The notes below the pieces were generated by a model, which was given only the letters and a program-made list of their open reading frames with translations, was not told the origin of the DNA and made no database searches. 64,000 nucleotides of DNA. It comes from Nocardioides sp. CFH 31398 (lineage in GTDB: Bacteria; Actinomycetota; Actinomycetes; Propionibacteriales; Nocardioidaceae). A program made the position numbers and the translations under genes. The stretch covers positions 62,001 through 126,000 of the forward strand of contig NZ_JAKUHT010000013.1 in the NCBI RefSeq assembly GCF_022436705.1, in the 5' to 3' direction. Positions 27,372 through 35,811 of the stretch are shown here, piece after piece. How positions within the stretch are numbered: the stretch's first letter is position 1; each line of letters opens with the position of its first letter.

Positions 27372-27465
27372 TCACCGCCGCCGCTCAGGCCCCGCCACGA
27401 CCCCGGCCGTCCACGCGTAGGTCGTCTTCACGACGCAGCAGCGGCGTCCCGGCGATCGCGGGACC
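27372..27465 (-). pseudogene. 3' remnant of a hotdog thioesterase gene
   Basis: Reading the minus strand, this stretch encodes GRRCCVVKTTYAWTAG followed by a stop after GPERRR. The intact thioesterase at 46,850-47,269 has GRRCCVVETTYVWTSG at its C-terminal part, so the match is very close over 16 residues and fades on both sides. No start codon and no hotdog core are present. It appears to be a decayed or partially duplicated 3' end, lying between the dehydrogenase and the metallophore promoter. Confidence 0.55.
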
Positions 27466-27508
27466 GACGATGCACTGACGACCCCGCGCGTCCTGGCTCG
27501 GACGCACA

Positions 27509-27537
27509 TTGACTTTGAAAATCATTCTCTCTACGGT
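27509..27537 (+). promoter_or_regulatory. Metallophore operon promoter with Zur/Fur-like operator
   Basis: TTGACT (27509-27514) and TACGGT (27532-27537) are separated by exactly 17 bases. Filling that spacer is TGAAAATCATTCTCT (27516-27530), an AT-rich imperfect 7-1-7 palindrome (5 of 7 pairs) close to the TGAAAAT-N-ATTTTCA pattern of actinobacterial Zur boxes. A repressor bound here would block RNA polymerase. The first gene starts 109 bases downstream. Zur is favoured over Fur because of the box and the products, but the two are not resolved. Confidence 0.7.
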
Positions 27538-27645
27538 CGTGCCGTCCTCACCGAGCGAGGCGTAGCGCGGGCGTGCCCCGTGGCGTCCGCTCACACATCT
27601 CGGGCGGGGGCGTTTCGGCGCGCCCGGAGAACGGAGAACCATCAG

Positions 27646-28659
27646 ATGAGAAGGCGCAGCAGCGTGGTCGCGGTGGTGTCGCTCGTGGCGGCGGCGACCG
27701 CGGCGTGCGGGGCCCCGGCCGACAGCCAGACGAGCGCGTCCGGCGACGCGGCACCGGTCACCGTCGAGAGCTGTGGTCGGGAGGTGACCTTCGACGCGCC
27801 GCCCGAGCGGGTGCTCGCCGTCGGCTCGGAGGCGCCGTCGCTGCTCGTCGCGGCGGGCGCGGGGGACCGCATCACTCACTACGCGGGCAGCCTCGAGGTC
27901 CCCTTCGAGCCGGAGACCGCCGACGTGCTGGAAGGCGCGGAGCGGGTCACCGAGGACTCGCACGACGTCTCCTTCGAGATGATCGTCAACGCCGGCGTCG
28001 ACACCGTGATCGGCACCGACATCACCTCCGGCGTCGACATCGACTCGCTGGCCGAGCGCCTCGACGCTGCCGGGATCCAGCTGGTCACCGTGAGCGGCTA
28101 CTGCGCCGGCATCGAGGGCCGCTCCACCGGCGGGGCGAGCGGGTTCGACCTCATCTACCGCGACGTCGAGACCTACGGCGAGCTGTTCGGCACCGAGCAG
28201 GAGGCCGCGGACGCCGTGGCCGACATGCGGGCCCGCACCCAGGCCGCCACCGAGCAGGTCGAGGCCGCCGCGGGCACCACCGCCGTCCCGCTGTACGTCG
28301 CCGCCGGGGGACCGCTCGGCTCGTACGGCGGCCAGTCGCTCGTCTCCGAGCAGATGGCGGCGCTTGGCCTGGAGAACGTGTTCGCCGACGTGCCGAAGCG
28401 CTACTTCGAGCCCAGCAGCGAGGAGGTCGTGGGCAGCGAGCCGGACCTGGTCTTCGCGATGTACCTGCCCACCGGCTCCTCCGAGCTCGAGACCGACGAC
28501 GCCGTCGTCGACGAGCTGCGCGGCCGCCCCGAGCTCGACGGCGTCGAGGCCGTGGACGACGACGCGGCCGTCGTGCCGCTCAACTACTTCTACACCTCGC
28601 CCGGCCCCCTCGCGGTGGACGGCCTCGAGCAGCTCGCCGAGCGGCTGTCGGCCCGGTGA
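27646..28659 (+). CDS. Metal/metallophore-binding lipoprotein (FecB/BtuF type)
   Basis: A 337-residue substrate-binding protein of an ABC importer. The N-terminus MRRRSSVVAVVSLVAAATAACG is a lipoprotein signal with the lipobox cysteine at residue 21, so the mature protein is anchored outside the membrane. The body is a type III binding protein like those for siderophores, haem and cobalamin: CGREVTFDAPPERVLAVGSEAPSLL, then a long linking helix and YLPTGSSELETDD in the second lobe. The ATG follows a GGAG ribosome-binding site; an upstream in-frame ATG at 27580 would destroy the signal peptide. It is the first gene of the operon and its stop overlaps the next GTG. It presumably captures the metal-opine complex for the FecCD-type permease encoded downstream. 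Confidence 0.88.
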   Translation: MRRRSSVVAVVSLVAAATAACGAPADSQTSASGDAAPVTVESCGREVTFDAPPERVLAVGSEAPSLLVAAGAGDRITHYAGSLEVPFEPETADVLEGAERVTEDSHDVSFEMIVNAGVDTVIGTDITSGVDIDSLAERLDAAGIQLVTVSGYCAGIEGRSTGGASGFDLIYRDVETYGELFGTEQEAADAVADMRARTQAATEQVEAAAGTTAVPLYVAAGGPLGSYGGQSLVSEQMAALGLENVFADVPKRYFEPSSEEVVGSEPDLVFAMYLPTGSSELETDDAVVDELRGRPELDGVEAVDDDAAVVPLNYFYTSPGPLAVDGLEQLAERLSAR

Positions 28660-29543
28660 GCGCGCAGGAGACCCTCCCCGCGCCCAGCGCCCACCGGGCA
28701 CAGCAGACGACGCAGGCGACGCGCGTCGACTTCGTCAAGCTCAGCCCGACGCAGAACATGACCGTGCTCGTCCGCAGCGTCCACCCGGTCGCGTCGTACC
28801 GCGCGATCGCCGCCCAGCTGCTCTCGGTGGCCCACGTGCACGCCGAGCAGGTGGGGTTCGTCCGCGAGGCCACGACGCCGGCGGCGCACGTGCGGCTGCA
28901 CATGGCCGGCGACGAGTTCTGCGGCAACGCCTGCATGGCGCTGGCCGCGCTCACCGCGCTCGAGTCAGGGCTGCGCGACGGCGAGCGCACCGAGGTCACC
29001 GTCGAGTCCTCCGGCGTCGAGGAGCCCCTCACGTGCCGGGTCGAGCGGCACGGCGACGACTACGAGTGCCAGCTGCCCATGCCCGCGCCCGACCGCGTCG
29101 AGCCGCACCCCTTCGGCGGCCCGGCCACCGGCGGGTCGAGCCTGGTGCGCTACGACGACGCCGTGCACCTCGTCGTCGAGTGCGACGAGCTCGACCCCGC
29201 CACCCGGGCGCACGCCGAGCAGGTCGCCGCGCAGCTCGCGGCCGCCGAGGACGTGCCCCTGGTGGGCGTCATGCTCTACGACCCGCAGCGCCTCGAGCTG
29301 GCGCCGCTGGTCGCCGTCCCGTCGCTCGACAGCCTGGTCTGGGAGCGCAGCTGCGGGTCCGGGACCGCCGCCGTCGGCGCCCACCTCGCCGACGCCGCCG
29401 GCGCACCGGTGAGCACCGACCTGCTGCAGCCGGGAGGCACCATGCACGTCCGCGCCGACGTGGACGACGAGGGGGGGACCGCCCTGCGGATCAGCGGGCG
29501 GGTCCGTGTCGTGGCCGAGGGGACGGCGTACGTCCATGACTGA
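28656..29543 (+). CDS. cntK: CntK-like histidine racemase (DapF fold)
   Basis: A 295-residue enzyme of the diaminopimelate-epimerase fold. The two catalytic cysteines are visible: C89 in GDEFCGNACMAL and C233 in WERSCGSGTAAVGAHL, 144 residues apart as in two-base PLP-independent racemases. In Staphylococcus aureus CntK supplies D-histidine for staphylopine, and this gene sits in front of CntL- and CntM-like genes in the same order, which is why I prefer this reading to a true DapF. The GTG start overlaps the preceding stop as GTGA; the end overlaps the next ATG by 8 bases. The N-terminal about 25 residues are low complexity. If it is a histidine racemase, the product should be of the staphylopine type; pseudopaline pathways use L-histidine and lack this enzyme. 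Confidence 0.82.
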   Translation: MSAQETLPAPSAHRAQQTTQATRVDFVKLSPTQNMTVLVRSVHPVASYRAIAAQLLSVAHVHAEQVGFVREATTPAAHVRLHMAGDEFCGNACMALAALTALESGLRDGERTEVTVESSGVEEPLTCRVERHGDDYECQLPMPAPDRVEPHPFGGPATGGSSLVRYDDAVHLVVECDELDPATRAHAEQVAAQLAAAEDVPLVGVMLYDPQRLELAPLVAVPSLDSLVWERSCGSGTAAVGAHLADAAGAPVSTDLLQPGGTMHVRADVDDEGGTALRISGRVRVVAEGTAYVHD

Positions 29544-30384
29544 CACGACCACGACCACCCGGCACGTGCCCGACGCCTCCGGGGCGGCGGCCCTGCGCGA
29601 GGTCCTCGAGGACTTCCGGCGTCGCTTCGCCGACGCCGTGGCCTCCTACGACGGTTCGACCCGCCACGCCACCGCGCTGGAGCAGGCGACCGCCGAGTAC
29701 GCCGCGCTGGTCACCGACGAGCGCCACGAGGCACCGTTCGCCGCGCTCGTCGCCGACCCCGACGCCCTCACGCTGGTGGACGACCTGCGCGCGGTGTCGG
29801 CGCGGTGCGCGGCGATCACCGAGAAGTACCGCGCCCTGCGGCTGCTCGACGGCGCGGAGGCCACGACGGGCTACTTCGCCAACGTGGAGTCGTGCATCGC
29901 CGACGAGTTCGGCGCGCTCGGTCCCACCTCGGCGTCGTCAGTGCTCCTCGTCGGCTCCGGGTCGTTCCCGATGACGCTGCTGCACGTCGCCGCGCTCACC
30001 GACGCCGCCGTGGCCGGGGTCGACATCGACCCCGAGGCGGTCGACCTCGGGCGCCGCGTCGTGGGTCACCTCGACCCCCGCGCCGACATCACGATCGAGC
30101 GCCGGGAGCCCGACGAGCTGGAGTTCGCACGGCGGGCCACCCACGTGGTGTTCAGCTCCACCATCCCGGTGAAGTACGCGCTGCTCGACCGGCTCCACCC
30201 GGTCACCCGCGACGACGTCGTCGTCGCCATGCGGTACGGCGACGGCCTGAAGTCGCTGTTCAACTACCCGCGGCAGGAGGTCGACCCGCAGCGGTGGCGC
30301 CTCGCCGAGACGGTCCGTCGTCCGGGCCAGGTCTTCGACGTCGCGGTCTACACGAAACCACGCACGAGAGAGGCGGGACGATGA
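29536..30384 (+). CDS. cntL: CntL-like nicotianamine-synthase-family enzyme
   Basis: A 282-residue aminobutyrate transferase of the nicotianamine synthase family. Residues about 136-150 form the SAM site [15 protein letters not shown], followed by the acidic [15 protein letters not shown]; further along come [15 protein letters not shown] and [17 protein letters not shown], which match the C-terminal part of the family. The enzyme moves an aminobutyrate unit from S-adenosylmethionine onto an amino acid, here probably D-histidine from the upstream CntK-like racemase. The ATG at 29536 overlaps the racemase gene by 8 bases, and its stop overlaps the opine dehydrogenase start as ATGA. Length and motif order match bacterial CntL proteins. 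The amino-acid acceptor is inferred from gene order. Confidence 0.88.
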   Translation: MTDTTTTTRHVPDASGAAALREVLEDFRRRFADAVASYDGSTRHATALEQATAEYAALVTDERHEAPFAALVADPDALTLVDDLRAVSARCAAITEKYRALRLLDGAEATTGYFANVESCIADEFGALGPTSASSVLLVGSGSFPMTLLHVAALTDAAVAGVDIDPEAVDLGRRVVGHLDPRADITIERREPDELEFARRATHVVFSSTIPVKYALLDRLHPVTRDDVVVAMRYGDGLKSLFNYPRQEVDPQRWRLAETVRRPGQVFDVAVYTKPRTREAGR

Positions 30385-31703
30385 CACACGAGCTGGGGAA
30401 GGTCCTGGTCGCCGGGACCGGGCCGACCGCGGTCCAGACCGCGGTGATGCTCTCGAGGCTCGGCGGGCCGGTCGCGGTCGTCGGTCGCGAGTCGGCGCGC
30501 TCGGAGGGGTTCTTCGCCGCGCTCGGCGCGAGCGGCGGCACCCTGCGGGTCGACGTCCAGAACGACGCGCACCGCCCGCTCGCCGGGGAGGTCCGCCTCA
30601 CGGAGTGGTTCCGCGGCTACCCGACGGTCGCAGGACAGTGGCACACCCTCGTGCTCACCGTGACCGCGGACGCCTATGTCGCCGTGCTGCAGCAGCTGGA
30701 CGGCGGGGTCCTGCGCGGGCTCGACCGCGTCGTCCTGCTCTCGCCCACGCTGGGCTCGGCGTCGCTGGTGCGCGAGTACGCCGCTCGCGCCGGCGCCGCC
30801 CCCGAGGTCATCAGCTTCTCCAGCTACCTCGGCGACACCCGCTGGCCCGGCGGCAGCCCCGGTGACGCCGTGCTCACGGCCGGGGTCAAGCGCCGCACCT
30901 ATGCGGCGTCCACCCTGCCGGGCTCGCCCGCCCTGGAGCGCCTGCGCGCGCTGCACGCCTCGGTCGGCTGCCACCTCGAGCTGCTCGCGCAGCCGATCGA
31001 GGCGGAGTCCCGGAACATCTCGCTGTACGTCCACCCCGCGCTGTTCATGAACGACGTGACGCTGGACGCCGTGTTCGGCCCGGTGCTGACGCCCGGCTCC
31101 GAGCGACCGGCGCCGACCCGCTACGTCTACAAGCTCTACCCCGAGGGGCCGGTCACGCCGTCGTTGATCGCCACCATGGTCGCGTTCTGGCGCGAGCTCA
31201 CCGCGGTGGTCGAGTCGCTCGGAGGTACGGGCGTGAACCTGCTCGCCTTCATGCTCGAGGACAGCTACCCCGTGCGGCCGGAGAGCATCGGCCCCGCGGA
31301 CGTCGCGGCGTTCCCGTCGCTGCCGCGCGTGCACCAGGAGTACCTGGTCTACGTCCGCTACGCCTCGCTGCTCATCGACCCGTTCTCCGAGCCGGACGCC
31401 GAGGGCCGCTACTTCGACTTCTCGGGCATCCCGATCCGCGGGGTCGGCCGCAACGCGGCGGGGGAGTGGGACGTGCCGCGCATGCCGAAGGAGGACTACT
31501 ACCGCACGAAGGTCATTCAGGGCGTCGCGCGCCACCTGGGCGTCGCCTGCCCGACCATCGACGGTCTGCTGGGCGCCTACGAGGAGGCGCTGGTCCGGGC
31601 GGCGGGGGCGTTGCGTCCCGACCCGCTGTCGGAGGCTTTCGTCGTGCAGGACTTCGACGCCGACGTCGACATGGTCCGCGCCGGCCTGGGGGTGACGGTG
31701 TGA
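30381..31703 (+). CDS. cntM: CntM-like opine metallophore dehydrogenase
   Basis: A 440-residue NAD(P)H-dependent opine dehydrogenase, near the roughly 430 residues of CntM proteins. The dinucleotide fold opens with [17 protein letters not shown], and an arginine in VVGRESARS after the second strand suits NADPH. The C-terminal catalytic half contains [17 protein letters not shown] and [18 protein letters not shown], typical of staphylopine/pseudopaline dehydrogenases. It joins the CntL product to a 2-oxo acid, pyruvate in staphylopine or 2-oxoglutarate in pseudopaline, to finish the metallophore. Which acid is used here cannot be read without a structural alignment. The gene overlaps both neighbours by four bases or fewer (ATGA; GTGTGA). 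Confidence 0.92.
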   Translation: MTHELGKVLVAGTGPTAVQTAVMLSRLGGPVAVVGRESARSEGFFAALGASGGTLRVDVQNDAHRPLAGEVRLTEWFRGYPTVAGQWHTLVLTVTADAYVAVLQQLDGGVLRGLDRVVLLSPTLGSASLVREYAARAGAAPEVISFSSYLGDTRWPGGSPGDAVLTAGVKRRTYAASTLPGSPALERLRALHASVGCHLELLAQPIEAESRNISLYVHPALFMNDVTLDAVFGPVLTPGSERPAPTRYVYKLYPEGPVTPSLIATMVAFWRELTAVVESLGGTGVNLLAFMLEDSYPVRPESIGPADVAAFPSLPRVHQEYLVYVRYASLLIDPFSEPDAEGRYFDFSGIPIRGVGRNAAGEWDVPRMPKEDYYRTKVIQGVARHLGVACPTIDGLLGAYEEALVRAAGALRPDPLSEAFVVQDFDADVDMVRAGLGVTV

Positions 31704-32977
31704 GCAGCAGGGAAAGCAGCACGGAGAAGGACACGAAGAGCGGCACGGGGACCTCCGGACCGGAGGCCTTGCCCAGCGAGCGGAAGGTCGTCGCGGCGGT
31801 CTGGCCGACGCTGCTCGCCTCCGCGGTGGGGCTGCTGCCCTTCACGGTGTTCACCACCTTCCTGGTCGACATCGCCCGGGCAGCCGGTGACGGCACCGCC
31901 GAGGTCGGGTCGCTGCGGGGGCTCGGCGGCATCGGGGCCGTCGTGGCCGGCGTCGCGCTGGCCCCGCTGCTGGCGCGGATCGCGCCCGGACAGGTCGCCG
32001 CCGTCGCGCTGGTGCTGCTCGGCGTCGCCTCGCTCGTCGGCAGCCTGGAGTGGTGGCTCGCCCTGGCGGCGTTCTGCCTGCTCACCGGGGTGTCCAACGC
32101 CCTGCTCTACCCGGCGCTGTCCACCGCGGCCGCGGACCGGTTCGGCTCCGGGCCCGCCGCGAGCCGCGCCGCGACCCTGGTGATGACCGCGCAGACCCTG
32201 GCCTCGACGCTGGGCGCGCCCCTCATCGTCCTGCCCACCCTGTGGTGGGGCTGGCAGGGCGACCTGGTGGCCATCGCCGTGCTGGCGTTCCTGCTCGCGC
32301 CCGTCCTGGTGCGCTTCGGCCGGACCCGGTCGGACGACGCCCCGCCGCCGGAGCGGCTCGGCTACCTCGCCGCCTTCCGCCGCCTCTCGGCGGTGCCCGG
32401 CGCCCGCGCGCTGCTCGTCGTCGCGTTCGCCCGCGCCGGCGCCTTCATGGGGCACCTGGCCTTCCTGGCGCCGCTGTACGCCGACCGGTTCGACCTGTCC
32501 CCGGCGCTGTTCGCCTTCGTCTGGTCGGTCAGCGGCGGGTCGTTCTTCGTCGGCCACCTCCTCGCGGGACGCCTCGTCAACGCCGACGAGAGCGACGACC
32601 GCGCCGTCCGGGTCATGGCGCTCAGCCTCCTGGTCTCGCTGGTGGCGCTGGTCGGGGTCTACACGGCCCCGGTGCTGCCGCTCGCGCTGCTCGGCACGGC
32701 CGTGCTGTCGGTCAGCCACGCCGTGGTCGCCGCCGCGGTCGTCACGCTGCTCGTCCGGCGCAGCGCCGAGGTGCGCGGGCCGGCGCTCAGCCTCAACTCG
32801 GCGGGCATGAGCCTGGGCCTGTTCCTCGGCACCGCCGCCGCGGGCGCCGGCCTGGGCGTGGCCGGGTACGCCGGCGCCGCCGTCGTCCTCGTCGTCCTCA
32901 CGCTCGTGGCGCTCGCCGCCGCCCTCACGCTGCGGGCGGCCCCGTCGCGGACCGCGCCCCGGACGGCACCCCGGTGA
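31700..32977 (+). CDS. MFS exporter, probable metallophore efflux (CntE-like role)
   Basis: A 425-residue major facilitator with about 12 membrane segments and a 30-residue hydrophilic N-terminus rich in S, T and E. The first segment is [21 protein letters not shown]; the central loop between the halves is charged ([18 protein letters not shown]). By position between the biosynthetic enzymes and the importer it should export the finished opine metallophore, as CntE does in S. aureus, though MFS proteins are hard to assign by sequence alone. The GTG start shares bases with the cntM-like stop, and the stop overlaps the permease GTG. Confidence 0.85.
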   Translation: MSSRESSTEKDTKSGTGTSGPEALPSERKVVAAVWPTLLASAVGLLPFTVFTTFLVDIARAAGDGTAEVGSLRGLGGIGAVVAGVALAPLLARIAPGQVAAVALVLLGVASLVGSLEWWLALAAFCLLTGVSNALLYPALSTAAADRFGSGPAASRAATLVMTAQTLASTLGAPLIVLPTLWWGWQGDLVAIAVLAFLLAPVLVRFGRTRSDDAPPPERLGYLAAFRRLSAVPGARALLVVAFARAGAFMGHLAFLAPLYADRFDLSPALFAFVWSVSGGSFFVGHLLAGRLVNADESDDRAVRVMALSLLVSLVALVGVYTAPVLPLALLGTAVLSVSHAVVAAAVVTLLVRRSAEVRGPALSLNSAGMSLGLFLGTAAAGAGLGVAGYAGAAVVLVVLTLVALAAALTLRAAPSRTAPRTAPR

Positions 32978-34083
32978 GCGCCACCGGCCAGGCCGTCAGC
33001 CCCGGGACGGCGCTGCCCGACCTCGACCCGCTCGACGACCTCGACCACGACCGCCGGCGCCGCCGCGGCCTGGCCTGGGTCGGCGGGCTCACGGTCGCGC
33101 TGCTGGTCTCCCTGCCCCTGGCCGTCGCCCTGGGTCCGGTGGCCGTTCCGGTCGACGTGGTCGCCCGGGTCGTGGGCCACCACGTGTTCGGCGTCCCGGT
33201 CGAGGTCACCTGGTCGCCCGCGCAGGAGTCGATCGTCTGGCTGCTGCGCACCCCGCGGGTGCTCCTCGGCGCGGCCGTCGGCGCCGGCCTCGCGATCGCC
33301 GGGGTCGCCCTGCAGGCGCTGACCCGCAACATCCTCGCCGAGCCCTACCTCCTCGGCGTCACCTCCGGCGCCTCCACCCTGGCCGCCGCCTCCATCCTGT
33401 TCGGGGTCGGCACCGGCATCGGCTCCAGCTCGCTGGCCGGCAGCGCCTTCGTCGGCGCGCTCACCGCCGGTGTCGCGGTGTTCCTGCTCGGCCGGGTCGG
33501 GGGCCAGATGACCTCGACCCGCCTGGTCCTCGCCGGGGTGTCGGTCGGTTACGTGCTGCAGGCGGCGACCTCGTTCCTGATCTTCGCCTCCGACGACCCG
33601 GACGCCGGCCGCTCCGTGCTGTTCTGGACCCTCGGCTCGCTCACCCTCGCCACCGGGCAGACCGCACTGGTCACGGGGGCGGTGGTGCTCGTGACGACGC
33701 TGCTGCTGCTCGCCCGCGCCCGCCACCTCGACGCCCTCGCGATCGGCGACCAGACCGCCCAGGCGCTGGGGATCTCACCGAACCGGCTGCGGGCGGTGGT
33801 CATGGCGGTGACCGCGCTGTGCGTCGGGGCGCTGGTCGCGGCGTCCGGCGGCATCGGCTTCGTGGGCCTGATCATCCCGCACGTCGCGCGGATGTGCGTC
33901 GGCACCGCGCACCGGCTGCTGCTGCCGGTCGCCGCGCTGCTGGGGGCGGTGTTCCTGGTGTGGGCCGACGTCCTCGCCCGTATCGTCCTCGCCCCGCAGG
34001 AGCTGCCGCTCGGCATCATCACCGCCATCGCCGGGGCGCCGCTGCTGTTCGTGCTCGTCCGACGCCTCAACCCGACCCGCTGA
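32974..34083 (+). CDS. FecCD-type metallophore permease
   Basis: A 369-residue ABC permease of the FecCD/BtuC family with about ten membrane segments. Characteristic stretches are WLLRTPRVLLGAAVGAGLAI, LQALTRNILAEPYLLGVTSG and, near the ATPase-contact region, GGIGFVGLIIPHVAR. The start GTG at 32974 overlaps the exporter stop as GTGA. Only one permease gene is present, so the pore is presumably a homodimer. This importer class carries siderophores, haem and B12, and differs from the Opp/Nik-type importer that S. aureus uses for staphylopine, an unusual pairing with opine enzymes. Confidence 0.92.
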   Translation: MSATGQAVSPGTALPDLDPLDDLDHDRRRRRGLAWVGGLTVALLVSLPLAVALGPVAVPVDVVARVVGHHVFGVPVEVTWSPAQESIVWLLRTPRVLLGAAVGAGLAIAGVALQALTRNILAEPYLLGVTSGASTLAAASILFGVGTGIGSSSLAGSAFVGALTAGVAVFLLGRVGGQMTSTRLVLAGVSVGYVLQAATSFLIFASDDPDAGRSVLFWTLGSLTLATGQTALVTGAVVLVTTLLLLARARHLDALAIGDQTAQALGISPNRLRAVVMAVTALCVGALVAASGGIGFVGLIIPHVARMCVGTAHRLLLPVAALLGAVFLVWADVLARIVLAPQELPLGIITAIAGAPLLFVLVRRLNPTR

Positions 34084-34105
34084 CCCTGAGCAGGAGGACC
34101 CCACC

Positions 34106-34891
34106 GTGATCACCGCCCGTGACGTCTCCGTCGGCTACGACGAGCACCTCGTCGTCGACGGCGTCGGGCTGAGCGCCGGCCCGGGGGAGGTCGTCGGCCT
34201 GATCGGGCCCAACGGCAGCGGCAAGACCACCTTCCTGCGCACCCTGTACGCCGCCCTGCGGCCCCGTGCGGGTCTCGTGACCGTCGACGACCAGCCGGTC
34301 GCGGGCCTCCGCGGCGCCGACCTCGCGCGGCGGATCGCCGTGGTCGCCCAGGAGACGCCGTCCGACCTGCCCGTCACGGTGGCGGACATGGTGCTGCTCG
34401 GCCGCGCCCCCCACAGCGGCGCGCTCGCGGCGTTCGGTCGCGACGACCACCGGGTCGTCGCCGCGTCCCTGGCCCGGGTCGGCGCCCGGCACCTCGCCGA
34501 GCGCCGCTACGCCACGCTGTCCGGCGGCGAGAAGCAGCGGGTGCTGGTCGCCCGCACGCTCGCCCAGCGCGCGGACCACCTCCTGCTCGACGAGCCGACC
34601 AACCACCTCGACATCGGCTACCAGCACGACCTGCTGCGCATGGTCGGCCGGCTCGACGTCACCACCGTCGTCGTCCTGCACGACCTCAACCTCGCCGCGC
34701 GCTACTGCACGACGCTGGTCGCCCTCCACCAGGGCCGGATCGTCGCCACCGGCACGCCGGCGGAGGTGCTCACCCCGGAGCTGCTGCGCGAGGTCTACCG
34801 GATCGAGGCCCGCCCGATGACCGTCGACGGCTGCCTGCAGCTGTTCTTCAGCCCCGTCGAGGAGCAGAGCACGTCCCCGTCCGGGGTGTGA
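34106..34891 (+). CDS. FepC-type metallophore importer ATPase
   Basis: A 261-residue ABC ATPase. Walker A is GPNGSGKTT near residues 34-42, the Q-loop is in VVAQETPSDLP, the signature is LSGGEKQRV, Walker B is LLLDEPTNHLD and the H-loop is VVLHDLNLAA. It energises the FecCD-type permease encoded just before it. The GTG start has an AGGAGG ribosome-binding site and lies 22 bases after the permease stop, the only real gap in the operon. The gene ends the operon; the next gene faces it, one base away. Confidence 0.93.
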   Translation: MITARDVSVGYDEHLVVDGVGLSAGPGEVVGLIGPNGSGKTTFLRTLYAALRPRAGLVTVDDQPVAGLRGADLARRIAVVAQETPSDLPVTVADMVLLGRAPHSGALAAFGRDDHRVVAASLARVGARHLAERRYATLSGGEKQRVLVARTLAQRADHLLLDEPTNHLDIGYQHDLLRMVGRLDVTTVVVLHDLNLAARYCTTLVALHQGRIVATGTPAEVLTPELLREVYRIEARPMTVDGCLQLFFSPVEEQSTSPSGV

Positions 34892-34892
34892 G

Positions 34893-35769
34893 TCAGCCGC
34901 CGAAGTGCGTCCGGTGCTCCGCCACCCAGGCGGCGTACGGGCGCGCGGGGCGGCCGAGGACCTCGAGGACGTCGGTCTCCCGCACCGGCTCAGGGGCCCG
35001 CCACGAGCGAGGCCCAGTAGGCGAGCGACGACCGGGCGAAGGCTTCACCGAGGCCGGCGGCGAGCTCCGCGTGGGCCTCCTCGGCCGGCTGCTCCTCGAC
35101 CCGGAGCGCACGCCCGAGGAGCTCGGCGACGGTGTGCACCTGCTCGGCCTGCGTCAGGGTCTCCGGGCCGGTGACGGTGAGGGCGCTGCCCCGCCAGCGC
35201 GGCTCGGTCAGCGCCGCCACCGCGACCTCGGCCAGGTCCCGTTCGTCGACCAGCGACCTGCCCGCGCGCGGGAACGGCAGGCGCACCGTGTCGCCGCGGC
35301 GTACCTGCTCTGCCCACCCCAGGGTGTTCGCCGCGAAGCCGCCCGCGCGCACGAACGTGTGCGTCGTGCGCGCCCGGAGCAGGAGCGACTCGAGGTCGGC
35401 CCACACCCCCGGCATCGGCCGGTCCGGTCCGGTCGCGTGCAGGTCGGCCGCGGAGAGCAGGACCACGTGGTCGACGTGCTCGGCCAGCGCCTGCACCACG
35501 CCGTCCGCGCCCGTCGCCTCGAGTCCCGGCCACAGGAGGAACGCCGCCCGCGTGCCCGCCGCGGCCCGCGCGACGGACGCGGCGTCACCGAGGTCACCCG
35601 GTACGACGACCACCCCGTCGGGCAGGGCGGCCTCGTCCGGTCTCCTCACCAGGGCCCGCACCCGGGAGCCCCTCCGGAGCAGACCGTCCACCACGTGACG
35701 GCCGGTCCGGCCCGTGGCCCCGAGCACCAGGACGGCTGCCGGTCCCTCGTCCCGCGTCGTGTCGTCCAT
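34893..35769 (-). pseudogene. NmrA-like NAD(P)-binding protein, frameshifted near the 3' end
   Basis: The main frame (34990-35769, 259 residues) is an NmrA/SDR-like oxidoreductase: VLVLGATGRTGRHVVDGLL cofactor loop near residue 13, then RALVRRPDEAALPDG and a C-terminal half with LAEVAVAALTEP. It stops at AYWASLVAGP, but the next frame continues with EPVRETDVLEVLGRPARPY and AAWVAEHRTHFGG, the usual C-terminus of this family, before a stop at 34893. Removing one base from the GGGG/CCC run at 34993-34999 restores one about 291-residue protein. This is either a true frameshift or a sequencing error; the protein lacking its last about 30 residues might still function. Confidence 0.78.
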
Positions 35770-35811
35770 GTCCGCGACGCTAGGAGCTCGAGCGCGCTCG
35801 AGGTCAAGAGG

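Noticed and set aside
28656..29543. Housekeeping diaminopimelate epimerase
   Set aside because: The fold and cysteines fit, but it is embedded and translationally coupled in an opine metallophore operon with CntL and CntM homologues, so a CntK-like role is more probable.
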